Shown: positions 1-6,565, counted from the first letter of the stretch. The stretch: DNA of 13,271 nucleotides from Paenibacillus sp. (GCA_029256665.1 JAQSXN010000031.1:1-13271), one strand, 5' to 3'. Notes: a model not told the origin generated them from the letters alone. Numbers and translations are program-made.

Positions 1-34
1 CGCTTCGCAGCGAGACGAATAGAGACCAAACATA

Positions 35-94
35 AATGAGCTTGCCGCGGTGGGGCGAGGATTATTGATCCTCCCATACCGCGACAAGCTCATT
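35..94 (-). terminator. Long stem-loop across the nuclease stop codon, possible terminator
   Basis: The minus-strand RNA from 94 to 78 pairs with 51 to 35 over 17 positions (16 Watson-Crick pairs and one G-U). Inside the loop, GAGGAT and ATCCTC around CAATA form a second 6-base-pair helix that contains the stop codon. The sequence after the stem is only moderately U-rich (TTTATGTTTGG), so this is a weak intrinsic terminator at best. It could equally be an RNA-stability element. Confidence 0.5.
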
Positions 95-916
95 GTTTTC
101 GTTATACAGTTCTCCGGGATCAGGTTCATTGTTGTTCCAGACGTTGTCGACCTCCCAGATAAGGACGGAATCCCCGCTAGGCCTTGAAGTCTTGTCGCTT
201 GAAGACAGGCGCAGCATTCCTTTGGCCGGGATTTGAACGGAGTCGAAGGTGTAGGTCTGATTGCCTCTGACGCTAACGAGCTTCCAGCCGTCGAGATTGA
301 TGTACTCGTTCGTCGTATTGTTGATCGTCACGAGTTCGTCCCGCTTGTCGACCTTTAATTCAATGCCGATTTGGGCTGCTTTCTTGACGGGCACGTCCGT
401 TTGGTTCGTTGCTTCGCCCGTGCTCCATATGCCGATCATATCGTGTTTGGCTTGCTGTTCCAATCCTTTGTAAACGTTCTCCATCTTTACGTTCGGTTCG
501 ACGATCAATACTTTGGCAAGCCCTTCTTGAAGAAGCAGCTCGTTCAAGATGGTTCCGTCGCGCAATTCGACGACGGCGAGCGTTCTGCCGAAACGATCCT
601 TGTGTTCTTTATCGAACGTCAAGCGGACTTCCTTGGATTGCTCCAGCCGTTCCTTCGAGTAATCGGAAGCTTCTTCGCCAAACGGTTCGGGAACGTGATC
701 TTCGCCTCCGGTAATTTCGGGCGTATCCACATACAAGAGCCTAATGGTTTCGGAGTTGTCGCCCGACTGGACGCGGAACGTGTCTCCGTCAATGTAACCC
801 GTGACCGGCAGCCATTCGCCGGCTTTGGCCGTGCGATCCGTCGGGGCATTGGTTGCGGCGCAGCCGGCCATTAGCATGGAGAGCACGATCAGTAAGTAAT
901 AGGTATAACGTTTCAA
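62..916 (-). CDS. Thermonuclease-like (SNase) lipoprotein with C-terminal lamin-tail domain
   Basis: Predicted extracellular, membrane-anchored nuclease of 284 residues. Residues 1-19 form a lipoprotein signal: K2/R3, a hydrophobic stretch, then a MAGC lipobox with lipidated C19. Residues about 37-166 are a staphylococcal-nuclease domain with an intact active site: the calcium-binding DGD at 43-45, R59 and D64-T-P-E67 (matching R35, D40 and E43 of S. aureus nuclease), and R111 in a DRFGR motif (matching R87). Residues about 183-283 resemble a lamin-tail (LTD) beta-sandwich, a domain often attached to secreted nucleases. The start is TTG at 914-916, chosen because GGGAGG lies 8 bases upstream and the lipoprotein signal begins right there; no ATG is suitably placed. 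The gene is divergent from the XPB-type helicase gene. The domain calls are confident; the substrate (environmental DNA or RNA, for nutrition or biofilm turnover) is inferred. Confidence 0.9.
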   Translation of the reverse strand: MKRYTYYLLIVLSMLMAGCAATNAPTDRTAKAGEWLPVTGYIDGDTFRVQSGDNSETIRLLYVDTPEITGGEDHVPEPFGEEASDYSKERLEQSKEVRLTFDKEHKDRFGRTLAVVELRDGTILNELLLQEGLAKVLIVEPNVKMENVYKGLEQQAKHDMIGIWSTGEATNQTDVPVKKAAQIGIELKVDKRDELVTINNTTNEYINLDGWKLVSVRGNQTYTFDSVQIPAKGMLRLSSSDKTSRPSGDSVLIWEVDNVWNNNEPDPGELYNENNELVAVWEDQ

Positions 917-1084
917 GTACGTGGCCTCCCATGCATCGTCTATCGGTCGTCTGCCGGTACCGCTACCCCCTACTATATCATATATTCCGCCTATAATCGA
1001 AGGCTACTCCCTTGTTTCATGGATAAAATGTCGAAGTTGCTATCATACTGTTGAAATAAGACTGGATATGGAGGTAATTGCTGG
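917..1084. promoter_or_regulatory. Divergent promoter region between nuclease and helicase genes
   Basis: This 168-base gap must hold promoters for both divergent genes. The AT-rich core at about 971-997 has a perfect TATAAT on the plus strand at 992-997 and TATAGT on the minus strand at 972-977. Neither has a convincing -35 box at 16-18 bases, so the assignment of promoters is tentative. A plus-strand ribosome binding site GGAGGT at 1070-1075 lies 9 bases before the helicase ATG. Confidence 0.35.
925..930 (-). promoter_or_regulatory. Ribosome binding site deciding the TTG start of the nuclease gene
   Basis: On the minus strand this reads GGGAGG, 8 bases before the TTG at 914-916. The ideal spacing is the main reason for accepting a non-ATG start. 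Confidence 0.75.
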
Positions 1085-2803
1085 ATGACAGAGCGCAAGG
1101 AGCGAGCTTTAATCGTGCAATCCGACCTCACGGTGCTGCTTGACGGCAAGGGGCGGGATGTCGAAGAAGCGAGAGAGCTTCTGCATGGATTCGCCGAGCT
1201 TCTGAAGCGCACGGGAGACGTGCATACCTATCGCATTACGCCGATAACCATATGGAACGCGCTTAGCGCGGGCGGTCGAGCCGCTTCCATCGTTGAAGGG
1301 TTGGAACGCCATGCCCGTTATGAATTGCCTCTGCAGGCGTCGGCTTCCATCCGGCTTTGGGCCGGCCGTTATGGCAAGCTTGAGCTGTTCGAGCAATCGG
1401 GCAAATTATTTCTATCGGGAGAACCAACGCTAATGGGGCAACTGGAGCGATATGCCTCTTTGACCGTCTGGATGAAGGAGCGGGGAGAGAGCGGCCGTTG
1501 GGAGCTTCGCCCCGAAGGCAGGGGGGAATTCAAGCGAGAGTTGACACGGCTGGGCTACCCTGTGTCCGATCACGCGGGTTACCATGACGGAGAAGCGCTT
1601 CCCGTGCAGCTGCGAGATACGACGGCAAGGGGGCGAGGCTTTGCCCTGCGCGACTATCAACGGGAAGCGGTCGAGCGATTTCTGCAGGACGGCAGCGTGC
1701 AAGGCGGAAGCGGAGTCGTGGTGCTGCCGTGCGGCACCGGCAAAACCGTGGTTGGCGTCGCGGCGTTGTCGATGCTTGGGACGGAGACGCTTATTTTGAC
1801 GTCGAGCGTCACATCGGCCTTGCAGTGGAAGGCGGAGTTGCTCGACAAGACGACGCTGACGGAAGCACAGATCGGATTGTATTGCGGGACGTATAAGCAA
1901 GTTCGGCCGGTCACGATCAGCACTTACACGCTGCTAACTCATCGGAAGTCAAAGGGCGGGACATTCTCGCATATTAAGCTGTTCTCCGAACGTGATTGGG
2001 GATTGATCGTATACGACGAGGTTCATTTGCTTCCGGCCCCCGTCTTCCGAGTGACGGCGTCGATTCAGGCTACGCGCAGGCTAGGGTTGACGGCGACGCT
2101 GATTAGGGAGGATGGCTGCGCGGAAGACGTCTATTCGTTGATAGGCCCCAAGCTATACGACATGGAATGGAAAAAAGCCGAGGCCGGCTCTTACATTTCG
2201 GTCGTGAACTGCGCGGAAATCCGCGTTGGCCTTCATGATTCGCACGCGGCTTCTTACGCGGAATCCGGCGCGAAGGGAAAGCTAAGAATCGCGGCCGAAA
2301 ACCGAAATAAACTGCCGGTCGTCCGCGAGCTGCTGGAGCTGCACGATGGCAAGCCGACGCTGATCATCGGTCAATATCTGAAGCAATTAAACGAAATTGC
2401 GGAGGAGCTGAACGCGCCGCTGTTAACGGGCGAAGTGCCGCAAGAGGAACGCAGCGCGCTATACGATCGCTTCAAGCGAGGCGATGTCAGGGTGCTGATC
2501 GTTTCCAAAGTAGCCAATCTTGCGGTAGATCTGCCGGACGCGGCGGTCGCGATTCAAGTATCGGGGAGCTTCGGTTCAAGGCAAGAGGAAGCGCAGCGGA
2601 TCGGAAGGCTGCTCCGGCCGAAAGCCGGGAATAACGAAGCATGGTTTTATACGCTCGTAACCGACGGAACGAAGGAAACGGAGTTCGCCTGGAAGCGGCA
2701 GCTCTTTATGATGGAACAGGGTTATCTGTACGAGCAACGAAAGGGAACGCAGTCTGATGCGCAAGTTGCCTATCGGCCTAAAGGAGGCGAAGTGACATGT
2801 TGA
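1085..2803 (+). CDS. XPB/Ercc3-type superfamily 2 DNA helicase
   Basis: ATP-dependent 3'-5' DNA helicase or translocase of the XPB family, 572 residues, cytosolic. Residues about 8-105 are the N-terminal helicase-associated domain found in bacterial XPB proteins (landmarks IVQSDLTVLL and TYRITP). The first RecA domain carries Walker A PCGTGKT (215-221), the DEVH box (311-314) and LTATL. The XPB-specific RED motif is at 341-343. The second RecA domain has motif VI QRIGRLLRP (504-512). ATG 1085 has GGAGGT 9 bases upstream. Archaeal and eukaryotic XPB act in nucleotide excision repair and transcription initiation; bacterial XPBs are much less studied, so repair or remodelling is inferred from the family. 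The gene overlaps the next one by 7 bases, so the two are co-translated. Many bacilli lack this helicase, but actinobacteria such as mycobacteria carry an Ercc3 homologue. Confidence 0.92.
   Translation: MTERKERALIVQSDLTVLLDGKGRDVEEARELLHGFAELLKRTGDVHTYRITPITIWNALSAGGRAASIVEGLERHARYELPLQASASIRLWAGRYGKLELFEQSGKLFLSGEPTLMGQLERYASLTVWMKERGESGRWELRPEGRGEFKRELTRLGYPVSDHAGYHDGEALPVQLRDTTARGRGFALRDYQREAVERFLQDGSVQGGSGVVVLPCGTGKTVVGVAALSMLGTETLILTSSVTSALQWKAELLDKTTLTEAQIGLYCGTYKQVRPVTISTYTLLTHRKSKGGTFSHIKLFSERDWGLIVYDEVHLLPAPVFRVTASIQATRRLGLTATLIREDGCAEDVYSLIGPKLYDMEWKKAEAGSYISVVNCAEIRVGLHDSHAASYAESGAKGKLRIAAENRNKLPVVRELLELHDGKPTLIIGQYLKQLNEIAEELNAPLLTGEVPQEERSALYDRFKRGDVRVLIVSKVANLAVDLPDAAVAIQVSGSFGSRQEEAQRIGRLLRPKAGNNEAWFYTLVTDGTKETEFAWKRQLFMMEQGYLYEQRKGTQSDAQVAYRPKGGEVTC
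2781..2787 (+). promoter_or_regulatory. Ribosome binding site of the helicase partner, inside the helicase gene
   Basis: AAGGAGG lies 9 bases before ATG 2797, within the last codons of the helicase gene. With the 7-base gene overlap it indicates translational coupling and similar expression of the two proteins. Confidence 0.8.
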
Positions 2804-4848
2804 TCTCGCAATTGACGTCCAAGCTGGGGACCGACGGAAGACGGAAGATACACGAATCGCGCATCGGGCAATGGATAGCTGCCAACACTAAACAAGCGGC
2901 TGATGAACTGCGCGCCGAGTCCGCATCGCGGGTTGCCGACGTTTATGCCGGTTTGCCGGGGTATGCGGTCGAAGTGTTGAATGCCATGCTTCTTTCCTGC
3001 GGGCCGACCCCCTGGGAAGAAGAGAGGCTCGTCGCGGAGCTGCGACTTCAAGCCCGGCTATCTGGCTCTGAGGTGCGAACGGGTCTTGCCCGGCTAGGAG
3101 AAGCCGGCATCGCGTATGCGATTCGAAGGGCATGGGGCGAACAATGGTGGGTGCTTCCTTCCGATCTCTATGCCGTCCTCATCCAATATGCGTATCCCGG
3201 CGAACCGACGGACGAGCGCTGGCAGACTTCGGAGGTGCTTCCCCTTATGGACGAGACCGGGCAGTTTATTGCGGCTCCCGTCCCGTTCGAACGTACCTTT
3301 ATGTACGGACTTTCGATCCTTGCGAGATCCGATGCCGCATTGACTTCCAAAGGAGTATTGGCCAAAAAAGCAATCGACAAGCTGTCGGTCTTGTTCGAAT
3401 CCGTCGAAGCTTCGCTCCAGCCGTTTGCGCTGCAGAGAAACCTTGCCGGGCATTATCCGCTCGGCGTCGCCGTCTTCTTGGAAGCGGCTCATGCATGCGG
3501 ACTGTTCGAAATACGCGAACAACGATTTGCCATGCGGGAGCAATGCTTGCGGAGCTGGCTGCGCAACCCGAATCGCGCGCTCGCGCTGCAGGATTGGCTG
3601 ACGGGCAGATTGATGGAGATTGCCGGGCCTTATTCGTCTCCATGCTCGGATATTTTGTATTTGCGAGGACAACAAGGCGACGCCGGTTGGCATTCGGAAA
3701 GCGCATTGACGATGGCCGAAGAGCGCAGACTCGGGATGCGGCAATCAGGTCGGAAAGCGGCTGATTGGCAGAAGCAGAGCCGATGGGCGGGCGCGTGGCT
3801 GGATTTGTTCTATGCATTCGGTTGGCTCGAAGTAGGTCAACCGGCTGGCGCCGAGCCGAGCGGTGAACGATTGTATAGATGGAAGAGCCGTGCGGAAGAG
3901 CGCGATGCGGAATTGATCATTCAGCCAAGCGGCGAATTGATAGCGGGGCCGGGATGCGGGTTCGTTTGCAGATGGGAGCTCGAGCTGATCGCGGAACGCA
4001 AGCTGGACGGAGAGCTGACGCAATACGCGTTAACTCCCCGTGCGCTCGCGAACGCGCTTGAGCTTGGGAGGTCTCGGACTTCGATAGCCGATTTTCTTGT
4101 AGCCGCATCCGGATTGGAGCAGTTGCCTCCTTCTATTGTAATGATCGTGGATCAATGGACGAGCGGGGCGGGCCAGTTCGAATTCGTTCAAGCGACTTTG
4201 CTGCGCTGCGGTTCGCCCGAACGCGCCGATTGGCTCGCGGATCATCCCGAAGCCGGATCATACGTGATTCAAAGACTGGGTCCGTCCGAGTTTGTCGTCG
4301 ACGGAGAGCAGATAAGCAAGCTGCGAAAGCTGCTCCAGCAGGCGGGGTATCCTCCGCGCAAAGGAGTATCTGAATCCTTTTGCCGGGAAGAAAACGAAAG
4401 CGAGCCCGCGTATCCGGAATATCGGTTGTCGGCGGGCAGCTCCGCGGACGAACCGGAGATAAGCCCAGGCTCCATCGGAACGGAGGGATTGTTTATTGGC
4501 GATCCTGCCTCGCTGCGCCATTGCGCGCTGTCGGAGGCTCCCGTGCCGGAGAGGCTGCTCGCATCGGATTGGCAATCAGTGCCGCAAATGTGGTCGAACC
4601 AGCTGCGCGAATATCATTTGTCCACGCGCAAGGAGTTGTTGCAGAAAGCGATCGCGCTTGAAACCTCCGTACGCATGAAGTCGGCCGGAGAGCTAAAGAC
4701 CTTTATACCGGAGCGTCTCGATCAGCGCGGCAACGATTGGGCCGTCGTTGGGTTATGGAGAGAAGGGGCGACGGGCGAGGAAGCGCGGTTGTCACCAGAC
4801 ATGTGGGACGAGATGGGACTTGCTTTGCCGGAGGGACTTCCGCTCTGA
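2797..4848 (+). CDS. Helicase-associated partner protein of the XPB-type helicase
   Basis: A 683-residue cytosolic protein with no signal peptide or membrane segment. It has no Walker A, DEAD box or nuclease motif that I can see, so it is probably an accessory protein. Residues about 373-465 match the accessory domain at the N-terminus of the upstream helicase: LIIQPSGELIA at 373-383 corresponds to LIVQSDLTVLL (9-19), and QYALTPRALANAL (409-421) to TYRITPITIWNAL (48-60). Residues about 1-370 are mostly helical, with winged-helix-like stretches, and I do not recognise them further. Residues 525-575 look low-complexity and linker-like. Residues about 600-660 (REYHLSTRKELLQKAI, then FIPERL and WAVVGLW) have a WYL-like rhythm. 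Overlap with the helicase gene and the shared domain suggest a physical complex. An equivalent adjacent pair exists in mycobacteria (ercC3 region), from memory. The exact function is unknown. Confidence 0.8.
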   Translation: MLISQLTSKLGTDGRRKIHESRIGQWIAANTKQAADELRAESASRVADVYAGLPGYAVEVLNAMLLSCGPTPWEEERLVAELRLQARLSGSEVRTGLARLGEAGIAYAIRRAWGEQWWVLPSDLYAVLIQYAYPGEPTDERWQTSEVLPLMDETGQFIAAPVPFERTFMYGLSILARSDAALTSKGVLAKKAIDKLSVLFESVEASLQPFALQRNLAGHYPLGVAVFLEAAHACGLFEIREQRFAMREQCLRSWLRNPNRALALQDWLTGRLMEIAGPYSSPCSDILYLRGQQGDAGWHSESALTMAEERRLGMRQSGRKAADWQKQSRWAGAWLDLFYAFGWLEVGQPAGAEPSGERLYRWKSRAEERDAELIIQPSGELIAGPGCGFVCRWELELIAERKLDGELTQYALTPRALANALELGRSRTSIADFLVAASGLEQLPPSIVMIVDQWTSGAGQFEFVQATLLRCGSPERADWLADHPEAGSYVIQRLGPSEFVVDGEQISKLRKLLQQAGYPPRKGVSESFCREENESEPAYPEYRLSAGSSADEPEISPGSIGTEGLFIGDPASLRHCALSEAPVPERLLASDWQSVPQMWSNQLREYHLSTRKELLQKAIALETSVRMKSAGELKTFIPERLDQRGNDWAVVGLWREGATGEEARLSPDMWDEMGLALPEGLPL

Positions 4849-4854
4849 CTACAC

Positions 4855-4872
4855 TATCTATTGTATCTATTG
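4855..4872 (+). repeat. Tandem 9-base duplication upstream of ylbF
   Basis: TATCTATTG occurs twice in direct succession (4855-4863 and 4864-4872). The second copy overlaps the proposed -35 box of the ylbF promoter. It could be a regulator-binding pair or a replication-slippage duplication. Confidence 0.7.
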
Positions 4873-4898
4873 GCTAAATCTTTGTAGTATGATAATGT
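4870..4898 (+). promoter_or_regulatory. Candidate SigA promoter of ylbF-ylbG
   Basis: TTGGCT (4870-4875), 17-base spacer, then TAATGT (4893-4898) preceded by TGA, an extended -10. TATGAT at 4888 and GATAAT at 4891 are overlapping alternatives. Position about 30 bases before the ylbF start and after the helicase operon stop fits, but the -35 is imperfect. Confidence 0.45.
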
Positions 4899-4928
4899 AG
4901 AAGCAAGCACGAGGAAAGAGGTGGATTC

Positions 4929-5423
4929 ATGCCAATTGCCGAGCCTTATACGTTATTGGCTGCAGACGGGCAGGGGGACGCCGCCGAAGCTTCGCTGGAT
5001 ATGGCGACGTTGCTGCTCAGCGCTTACGATTTGGGAGACTGGATTAATCAATCGGCGGAAGTTGCCGAATATGTATACTGGAAGCGTATGGTCGGAGAGG
5101 ATGCGGAAGCCGCGCTCAAGCAGCGGGAGTTCGCCAAGGCGAAGGAGCTGTTCGCGGATTGCGAGCGGTTTGGCCGCTTTCATCCCGATTACCACGAAGC
5201 CAAAGATAAAGTAAAAGCCGCGGAGAAGCAGCTTGGCGAGATCGAATCCGTTAAGCGCTTTAAACAGGCGGAGCAAGCGGTCGACGAAATGCTGCACGAG
5301 GTCGCCCTTATGATCGCCGAATCGGTATCGGAGTCCATCAAGGTGCCGAGCAACGAAAAGGGATCGGGCGGCGGATGCGGAAGCGGCGGCTCATGCGGCT
5401 GCGGGAGCGGCGGCTGCGGCTAG
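4929..5423 (+). CDS. ylbF: YlbF (RicF) family regulator with Cys-rich C-terminal tail
   Basis: A 164-residue cytosolic helical protein of the YlbF/YmcA family. In B. subtilis YlbF (RicF) joins YmcA (RicA) and YaaT (RicT) in a complex that binds iron-sulfur clusters, assists RNase Y in mRNA maturation, and affects competence, biofilm and sporulation. The helical core spans about residues 20-138 and contains the family signature around FGRFHPDYHEAK (81-92). The tail from 145 is almost only Gly, Ser and Cys, with C150, C156, C158 and C163; such a tail is typical of RicF and probably supplies cluster ligands. C78 is one further cysteine in the core. ATG 4929 follows a GAGGAAAGAGGTGG purine tract. 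YlbG downstream is the conserved neighbour, which strengthens the call. It has its own promoter candidate and is probably not part of the helicase operon. Confidence 0.88.
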   Translation: MPIAEPYTLLAADGQGDAAEASLDMATLLLSAYDLGDWINQSAEVAEYVYWKRMVGEDAEAALKQREFAKAKELFADCERFGRFHPDYHEAKDKVKAAEKQLGEIESVKRFKQAEQAVDEMLHEVALMIAESVSESIKVPSNEKGSGGGCGSGGSCGCGSGGCG

Positions 5424-5451
5424 CTTGATGATGTTAGCATCGTGATGGTTG

Positions 5452-5457
5452 AGGAGG
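5452..5457 (+). promoter_or_regulatory. Ribosome binding site deciding the ylbG start
   Basis: AGGAGG lies 10 bases before ATG 5468 but only 4 bases before the in-frame TTG at 5462, so the ATG is the better start. Confidence 0.65.
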
Positions 5458-5467
5458 CGGATTGAGG

Positions 5468-5731
5468 ATGTTGCCGGATCGAACGGGTTTTATCGTATGG
5501 GTAAGCGACTTGAAGGCGGCACGGGCGTTGGAGCGCTTCGGCAGCGTTCATTACATGTCAAGGAAGCTGCACTACGTCGTGCTGTACATGAACGCCGATC
5601 GGGCTGAGGAAGCGGTGAAGCAGATGACCCGCCTGCCTTACGTTCGTAAGGTCGAGCGGTCTTACCGAGGCGAGATCAAGACCGAATACAGCAAAGACAA
5701 CGAGGACAAAACTCGTTTCTATAGTTTGTAA
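5468..5731 (+). CDS. ylbG: YlbG family protein (DUF2129)
   Basis: A small cytosolic protein of 87 residues, of the length usual for YlbG/DUF2129. Family features visible are the opening RTGFIVWV (5-12), the central GSVHYMSRKLHYVVLYM stretch (25-41) and the conserved VRKVERSYR (59-67) near the C-terminus. The alternating hydrophobic pattern suggests a compact alpha/beta fold. No biochemical function is established for the family; its constant place directly after ylbF in Firmicutes suggests a link to the RicF/RNase Y pathway, which is inference. ATG 5468 is preferred to TTG 5462 because of ribosome-binding-site spacing. The gap to ylbF is 44 bases with no promoter or terminator seen, so the two are an operon. 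In B. subtilis rsmD (ylbH) and coaD (ylbI) follow; here a terminator closes the operon instead. Confidence 0.88.
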   Translation: MLPDRTGFIVWVSDLKAARALERFGSVHYMSRKLHYVVLYMNADRAEEAVKQMTRLPYVRKVERSYRGEIKTEYSKDNEDKTRFYSL

Positions 5732-5743
5732 AGTTTGGAGAAT

Positions 5744-5788
5744 AAGCGCACCGCAATCATGGCGACATGATGCGGGCGCTTTTTTTTT
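5744..5788 (+). terminator. Rho-independent terminator of ylbF-ylbG
   Basis: A long stem pairs AAGCGC-CCGC-ATCATG with CATGAT-GCGG-GCGCTT around a GCGA tetraloop, with two single bulged A residues on the 5' arm, followed by a run of nine T (5780-5788). It starts 12 bases after the ylbG stop. Confidence 0.93.
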
Positions 5789-5827
5789 GGTTCGTCGAGA
5801 GTGAATAATTGGCAGGGCCAAATGGAT

Positions 5828-5857
5828 TTGACAAGGCAAGGAAAGTAACGGTATAGT
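5828..5857 (+). promoter_or_regulatory. SigA promoter P1 upstream of the 145-residue protein gene
   Basis: Perfect TTGACA (5828-5833), 18-base spacer, TATAGT (5852-5857). It lies just after the ylbG terminator and would give a leader of about 150 bases. Confidence 0.7.
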
Positions 5858-5879
5858 CGGCAGCATAAAGGTTTTCCGA

Positions 5880-5957
5880 ATGGTAAAATGACATTTATTT
5901 ACTTATATGGCCCGACTTTATTTTATTGTTGAAATATCGGACAAGCATGGTAAAATG
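5880..5957 (+). repeat. Direct repeat of ATGGTAAAATG in the leader
   Basis: Two identical 11-base copies, 5880-5890 and 5947-5957, 67 bases apart (start to start). The second coincides with the proposed P2 -10. The first may be an independent extended -10 or a chance AT-rich match. Confidence 0.5.
5929..5956 (+). promoter_or_regulatory. Second promoter P2 with extended -10
   Basis: TTGAAA (5929-5934), 16-base spacer, TAAAAT (5951-5956) preceded by TGG, an extended -10. The 11-base string ATGGTAAAATG around this -10 (5947-5957) also occurs at 5880-5890, where no -35 is evident. P2 would give a leader of about 50 bases. Confidence 0.55.
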
Positions 5958-6011
5958 GAAGTATATTCATAGGATTAAAGCCCTGGTTCCTTGGGAGGAG
6001 TAGTCTGCGAT

Positions 6012-6449
6012 ATGAAGGATAAAATGACTAGAAGATGGAGCACATATGAGTCGTTCTTCGTGGAACTCGGAGATAAACGGGTTGTGGATGTCATTATTAC
6101 CAACCATGCGAAGAGCAGGTGGCTTGACCGCATCGAGACGGAGAAGACCGGCTACGAGGACATTGCCGAGTTTTTATGGGAATGTCTGAAGAAGGGCAGG
6201 GTCAAGCCGTATTATCGCAATGAACAGGATGTTTATTTGATCGACGACGATCTGGTCTTCGTGGCCGAATTTTCGGAGTCGTTGACCGAGCGGGACTTGC
6301 TCGGCAATCCGCTGCACAAGATGATCGTTGTTACGTTCCTGGGCCGAATGTCGGAAACGATCGAACTAAGGGACTTAAAGTCCTATTATTCCTGGCTCAG
6401 ACATTCCAGAAGAATGACATTAATTAAGAATAGCCGCAAACGCAAATAA
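6012..6449 (+). CDS. Uncharacterised 145-residue protein
   Basis: I do not recognise this family with confidence. It is a charged cytosolic protein with no signal peptide or membrane helix. Visible traits: VIITNHAKSRWLDRI (residues 28-42), a predicted helix EDIAEFLWECLKKGRVK (48-64), then beta-rich segments VYLIDDDLVFVAEF (73-86) and MIVVTFLGRMSETIEL (103-118), and a basic tail SRRMTLIKNSRKRK (132-145). The order His-containing strand/helix, then strands with a central acidic turn loosely recalls small RNase-like folds such as DUF4258 or BrnT proteins, but this is a weak resemblance. ATG 6012 is preferred to the in-frame TTG 5991 because GGGAGGAG (5993-6000) then acts as ribosome binding site, 11 bases upstream. 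It is a single-gene unit with strong promoters upstream and a terminator downstream; no antitoxin-like partner is adjacent. The basic tail could bind nucleic acid. Confidence 0.75.
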   Translation: MKDKMTRRWSTYESFFVELGDKRVVDVIITNHAKSRWLDRIETEKTGYEDIAEFLWECLKKGRVKPYYRNEQDVYLIDDDLVFVAEFSESLTERDLLGNPLHKMIVVTFLGRMSETIELRDLKSYYSWLRHSRRMTLIKNSRKRK

Positions 6450-6484
6450 TGAAGGCGCAATTATTACAATTATTGGGATGGAAA

Positions 6485-6513
6485 CGCGATGCCTGCGGCA
6501 TCGCGCTTTTTTT
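6485..6513 (+). terminator. Rho-independent terminator after the 145-residue protein gene
   Basis: Perfect 9-base-pair stem CGCGATGCC / GGCATCGCG with a 3-base loop (TGC), followed by C and seven T. It lies 35 bases after the stop codon and isolates this gene from the LysR gene. Confidence 0.92.
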
Positions 6514-6536
6514 GTTCCGCCGGGATGAAGCGTCAT

Positions 6537-6565
6537 GTACGCTCCGTTCGCTTGTGTTGTATAAT
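6537..6565 (+). promoter_or_regulatory. Candidate promoter of the LysR-PHP operon
   Basis: Perfect TATAAT (6560-6565) with a weak -35, TGTACG (6537-6542), at a 17-base spacing. Its position, 24 bases after the terminator and about 25 before the LysR ATG, suits a short leader. A weak -35 is consistent with activator or autoregulator dependence, but no clear LysR box was identified. Confidence 0.45.

Noticed and set aside
62..4848. Nuclease plus helicase plus partner as an anti-phage defence system
   Set aside because: The nuclease is an exported lipoprotein, is divergently transcribed, and the helicase pair resembles a chromosomal XPB module; no other defence or mobile genes are nearby.
5361..5420. 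GCGG-rich near-repeats as a tandem repeat locus
   Set aside because: They encode the Gly/Ser/Cys tail of YlbF, so they are explained by protein composition.
5888..5932. 14-codon leader open frame before the 145-residue protein gene
   Set aside because: No ribosome binding site and overlaps promoter-like sequence; nothing supports translation.
5858..6011. Riboswitch or T-box in the long leader of the 145-residue protein gene
   Set aside because: The leader is AT-rich with no conserved aptamer pattern or terminator/antiterminator pair, and a second promoter lies inside it.
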